Position numbers and translations under genes: made by a program
The notes under the pieces: model-generated
What the model was told of the DNA's origin: nothing
Database searches by the model: none
What the model saw: the letters and a program-made list of their open reading frames with translations, nothing else
Source: Gamsiella multidivaricata
Taxonomy: Eukaryota > Mortierellomycota > Mortierellomycetes > Mortierellales > Mortierellaceae
NCBI RefSeq assembly: GCF_025024155.1
Contig: NW_026251867.1
Coordinates: forward strand, 1 to 30,609
Direction of reading: 5' to 3'
DNA: 30,609 nucleotides
Part shown: piece by piece, positions 26,501 through 30,609 of the stretch
How positions within the stretch are numbered: position 1 is the stretch's first letter
Layout of the letters: each line of letters opens with the position of its first letter

Positions 26501-26761
26501 CGGATGGGGTGGGGGTTGTCGCAGCAGCGGCAGCAGAGCCAGCGGCAGTAGAGCGACTGGATAGGAAAACAACAACAACGACAAAATAAAAAAAAAGAGT
26601 CCAGGACCCGACGCCGAGAAACAAATAATAATAACAATAAAAAAAAAAAACTAGAGATGCATGCATGTGCATGTGTCTGGTAGATGATGTATCTCTCAAG
26701 GTGACCGCTGTCTTCCTTTGCACAAATCTGGGGTTGTCAGGGCACTAACATAATGAATAAA
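26501..26761 (+). terminator. bZIP 3' flank with two AATAAA signals
   Basis: AATAAA occurs at 26585-26590, followed by A-rich sequence, and again at 26756-26761. Either could direct polyadenylation of the bZIP transcript. Confidence 0.4.
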
Positions 26762-29560
26762 AGATGGGACCGAAATCTGCGCGTTCCAATAGCATACGCC
26801 TCATGATAGCTGTATGTCTCGTTGGATGTGAAGCATGAGAGGGATGATGGACTTAAAGATATTTTCCTGCAGAAAGGAGCCGTAATTTGTTCCAGTCATC
26901 GCTGAGCAGGCCATTTCAAGAAGAAAAGAAAAGAAAAATGATACGGTATAGTAAATGCGAAAACGAAGCTCTTGTGCCAAAAACAGAACGACGACACGAC
27001 GACACGACACTCCCTGCGGGGCAAACAAAAGACATAACATCAGCATCCGAGGAGTTTATAAGGTATCAGGATACATTGCTTCTTTTTTCTGAGGTCAAGG
27101 AGCCCTCTGATTTGCTGTGCAGTGATTCGGAATGCGGGATTTTTTTTTGCTGTCAGAAAAACAACAGCGCCGGGAATAGCAAGGGGGCGGAGGAGAGCTG
27201 CATGGTCGATATTTGTCTACGAGGACCAACAAAAGTGATGGCACTCCAGTGCCACCGACTTTTGCGAAATGAACTGTTCAGTCGTCTGCCTTTTTTATTT
27301 TTTATTTTTTTTATCCGCAACCCGAAAGTCGCGGTATGATTCTGGTTTCCGTGCCAGGTGGCGGGTCGTTCGGCGAGGGAATTTAGATGGCGTAGATTGA
27401 GAGATGGGAGGCGAGTGAGAGGAGAAGGAAGGATCGTTTGATCCCTTTGTTGATGTTGCTTTTACTGTAACCAGCGGCTATGGAGTTGATCGCCTCGTAC
27501 AAACCAATAACGGTAAGAGCGAGTAGCCCAACTACTCAGGTGCAGGAACACAGAGAAGTGTAAGGATGGCGGAGGAGCAGAGGATGAAAAAGAGGTGATC
27601 GCAATGCCGGAGATTTGGGCACAGCATATTTGTTTTTTCTTTGTCAAATTTTAACCTGACGGACTAAAAAAACGAGAAAAAAAAAAAAGGAAAAGGAAAA
27701 GGAAAAAATCCTACGAATACTTGCATGTTGCGAGAATTATAGAAGTGTTCTATCTTCTTTCTTCTCTTTTTTCTTTTTCATTTTTCTTTTCGTTATCATC
27801 CACGTTTGTAGATCGGTGTGCCGCGCGCGTAGCCTTTCTAGTACCTAGGCATGGCAAGAACTAGAAAGTACTAAATGGAAGAATTTGCTTGCTGCATGTG
27901 CAATGGATACTCACGAATGATTATGTACAAATATCCGGCCATACGGCTCTTCTTATTATGCCTAAGACCGAGCCCCTATAGTGCAGCAAGACAGGATCGT
28001 TCTGTCTGTTAAGTTTATAGAAACTTGTATGAGATAAAAAAATAAAATAAAAGAACAAAAGGCTCTCACATTGTTACGCCTCTCGCTGGTTTCGTCTCAT
28101 GTTGGTGCCTAGGTTAACCGGCAAGCGGCTTGTCAAATCCCTACGTTTTGTGAGCATTCGTGCCTTAGCGACAGACATCAAACGTACTCGCAGTCTGTAA
28201 GTGAGCGAACTTAACTACGGAAACGCTACATAGAAAAGGACGGCGCAATCGGAGGAGACAACAGAGTCGAAGGTGCTGATAAGCACTACCTGTCATCATT
28301 TTATTTATTTATCTTCCAGATCGCGTACATCCTGCCGGGCACAAAGATTTGGCGTCTGTTGTGCTCAAATGTAACCATTGGCCACAACCGAGATTGCGTC
28401 TTGTGCACAACGTTGGCCATGCACATTCTGAAAATCTGAATAGGCGCACTTCTATCCTCACGATTGAGCAGTGGTACATGCGTGTTGGTAATTTGTAAGA
28501 AAGTTCCGCTCAATTATTTATTGAATGAGGCGCACATAGTTTATCAAGGCGTTTATTACAGACAAACTACATTCTATGTGAATATGGCTCGAGTGTTGTT
28601 GAAGGTTGTGCTTGGAAGAATAGGGTGCAACGACCACAGCTTGATTGATGCTCAACCAATCGCATCCTTCTTTGTACTGCTGTTGTCCTATCCGCACCTG
28701 TTCCTGGCGGATCAAACAATCGCGTATTAGCATGAATGGACAGGAGCTGTTCACTCTGCACAATTCCCGTACATAAGCAAGACTTTTTGTCTTGGCTGCC
28801 CTGCACCTAGCGGGTGCATACATTGTGCATGCTGCAGTCAAATTGGGTAGGCTATGCTATCTATCTATGGACTCAGACACTGCCTGAAGCTGCGATGCAG
28901 CGACGAAGCCATTGTTTCCCGCAGAAAGACTGAACTGGGTTTGGCCATTTCGCACATTGGAGGTCTGCAGCAGAGGCCAAGAAGGGATAGCGATGCATTT
29001 TTTTTTGACAGATTCCTACGACTACCGCAGCTGAGTGAGAAAATAAAACAAGGGAATCTTCTGGGAGAGTGGAGTTGTTGATTCGATGATTACGTTTTCT
29101 TTAGCTGCAGTGTCCAGAGCGATGTGGTTACCAGGAGGTACGAACGCGTTCCGCGGATGTCCCCTACTCCTTGTCCCCAAGACCATACACGTCTTCATAA
29201 ACGCGAACAAAAACGATACAAATACATAAACATACAATGTATATATGCAGCAAGTAACCGCGTCGTTTACTGTTTTCTGTGATCAAAAGTACATATGCAT
29301 TAGGCAAGAACACTGATGATCGTTTGAGAAGGAAGAGGGGAATACTTCTGCCCTGAAATGAAATGGGGATATCGGAGAGCATTGACTGTACTAGTCAGAG
29401 GTCGGTGTCAATTGCAGCACCATGTCTCTTTTTCGTGTTGTTTTGGAGATCGGCCCATGGTGACTAGAAAAGAGATGCTATGAGATGATATAATACGATA
29501 TGATATGATATCCGTGTCTGTGTATTTGCGTGTGGACAATGCTAAACACCACGTAAACAT
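26762..29560. other. Long stretch without a recognisable gene
   Basis: About 2.8 kb with no supported coding region. The longest plus frame with an ATG is 26938-27339 (133 aa, no family resemblance, ending in a Phe-rich low-complexity tail); this is within chance expectation. A perfect 8-bp inverted repeat (CTTTCTAG at 27834-27841, CTAGAAAG at 27861-27868) and A/T-rich tracts near 27666-27710 and 28036-28060 are the only structures seen. Confidence 0.4.
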
Positions 29561-29569
29561 GGTCTAGTT

Positions 29570-29624
29570 CAGGTTCAGGTCCAGGTTCAGGGCCAGGTTC
29601 AATCCAGGTCCAAATCCAGGTTCA
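29570..29624. repeat. Imperfect hexamer tandem repeat (CAGGTT/CAGGTC)
   Basis: About nine imperfect 6-nt units (CAGGTT, CAGGTC, CAGGGC, CAAATC) in tandem. It lies just before the pyrimidine-rich region. A short GATAT repeat lies nearby at about 29486-29512. Confidence 0.65.
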
Positions 29625-29639
29625 GTGCCTGTTTTTTGT

Positions 29640-30609
29640 GTTTGTTTTTATTTTTGACCTTTCCTTGCCTCTTTCATTTCTTCCCTCTCTCTCACTCTCG
29701 CTCCCCTCCTCCTCCCCCGTTCCTCCCTTCCCCCCTTCCCCTGCAGTACTGTACGTTCATCCTCTGTTTCTTTTCGTGTGTGTCCTTTGTTCTCCCCTCT
29801 TTTTTACTTCCCCTCCCCTTCCCCGCTTTGCTCTCTCATCCAGTCCACAGGCACACACTCACTCACACCTCTTTTGTTCCCCTTCCCCTCGCCCATTCTA
29901 CCGGCTCTTAGATATCTGCCACACACAACCTGACACACATCACATCGCCTCCCCACTCCCACTTCAACCACTTCCATTTCCACTTTCGCTTCCAATTTGG
30001 TAATATACTTCGGAAAAAGAAAACCCAGCCTCCACTACTTCACTACTCTCACTTTTAACTACTCTGTCCTTTCAATTCACGTTCCTCGTCCTCGGTACTC
30101 CCTCCTCTCAGCAAATACAGCACACAACCCAATCGATCCCACTCCCATTTGATTCTCTACTTCCTCCCCTTGCTTTTGCTCTGAACCCAAACGCATACCC
30201 TTACTGACGTCCACTCTTATAAAATCACAGACCTTCAACCTATCCTGCCCACCCTCGCACACACACACACACACTGACGCATTTGCAGAGCCAGGCACAT
30301 CTTCTTCCCTTTCTTTCCTTCCTCTCCAACGACTCAGCAACAAATCCATAAGGCAGCGGACCATCGCATCGGACGTTTGACGCATCGCGCATTTTATTCT
30401 TTCCCTTGTACAGCCGACAGTCGAACACTATAAACGGACACTCAGAATAGCAAACATCCTTTGATCCATCTCTCTGCTCAGAATCTGCGACCTTCTACCT
30501 CTGCAAGCGCGTCAGCCTTGCCAATCCCACCCTCACTCCTTCCGATCTCTGGATCGGCGTGCATCTCTGTTTTGTCCACTGTGTTCCAAGCTACGCTTCG
30601 TATCCAGTC
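29640..30609 (+). promoter_or_regulatory. Pyrimidine-rich leader, probably of a gene beyond the window
   Basis: Nearly 1 kb is strongly C+T-rich on the plus strand (CCTCCTCCCCCGTTCCTCCC and similar), with a CA repeat at 30257-30274 (ACACACACACACACACAC). This matches, on a larger scale, the CT-rich leaders before PDA1 and the bZIP gene. No supported start codon or exon lies inside; the 121-codon frame at 29638-30003 is a by-product of the CT bias. I infer a plus-strand gene to the right. Confidence 0.4.

Noticed and set aside
26237..26637. Long minus-strand frames opposite the end of the bZIP gene
   Set aside because: They are shadows of Ser/Asn-rich and Gln-rich coding sequence on the plus strand; composition, not coding, keeps them open.
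26887..27339. 150-codon plus frame downstream of the bZIP gene
   Set aside because: No family resemblance, ends in a Phe-rich low-complexity tail, and a frame this long is expected by chance in a 3-kb gap. Its first Met codon is at 26938.
29570..29624. CRISPR-like array
   Set aside because: The units are 6 nt, imperfect and without spacers, in a eukaryotic nuclear context; it is a simple tandem repeat.
29638..30003. 121-codon plus frame rich in Pro, Ser, Leu and Phe
   Set aside because: It follows directly from the C+T-rich leader composition; no other evidence of coding.

Overview
The window looks like nuclear DNA of a filamentous fungus. Its protein genes are cut by many short spliceosomal introns (mostly 64 to 200 nt, a few up to 454). 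Several start codons follow CT-rich leaders, A/T homopolymers of 18 to 26 nt are common, and the proteins are typical fungal or opisthokont housekeeping proteins. The high intron number (15 in one gene) and the CAA/CAG-rich bZIP factor fit an early-diverging lineage such as Mortierellomycota or Mucoromycota; this is inference, because no marker gene here fixes the taxon.

Layout from left to right. (1) 1-569, plus: 3' end of an acidic, Asp/His-rich protein gene. (2) 701-5611, minus: a 16-exon USP7/Ubp15-type deubiquitinase, with a possible small membrane-protein gene or leader ORF just upstream (5642-6054). (3) 6478-8760, plus: a coiled-coil plus WD40 protein. (4) 8857-10280, minus: an HSD17B10-type short-chain dehydrogenase whose start codon is split by an intron. 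(5) 10815-11639, minus: QCR6, the hinge subunit of respiratory complex III. (6) 12093-13951, minus: Cdc42 GTPase. (7) 15815-17591, plus: pyruvate dehydrogenase E1 alpha. (8) 17784-18756, minus: an Mpv17/PMP22-family membrane protein with a probable frameshift in its last exon. (9) 18998-19069, minus: tRNA-Glu(UUC). (10) 19070-23628: about 4.5 kb with no recognisable gene; it contains a 42-bp inverted-repeat element bounded by perfect 11-bp direct repeats. (11) 23629-26500, plus: a polyglutamine-rich Yap/Pap1-type bZIP factor. (12) 26501-30609: no supported gene; the last kilobase is strongly pyrimidine-rich and resembles the leader of a plus-strand gene starting beyond the window.

Four genes serve mitochondria (E1 alpha, QCR6, HSD10-like, Mpv17-like), but they are independent transcription units, not an operon. 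Genes often face each other with short gaps (569/701, 8760/8857, 17591/17784). All exon structures were built by hand. They are supported because exon phases match at every junction, total lengths divide by three, and the joined proteins have family-typical lengths (1122, 553, 256, 109, 191 and 391 aa). The most notable features are two GC-AG introns, the split start codon with a possible mitochondrial isoform, the Mpv17 frameshift and the 42-bp element.
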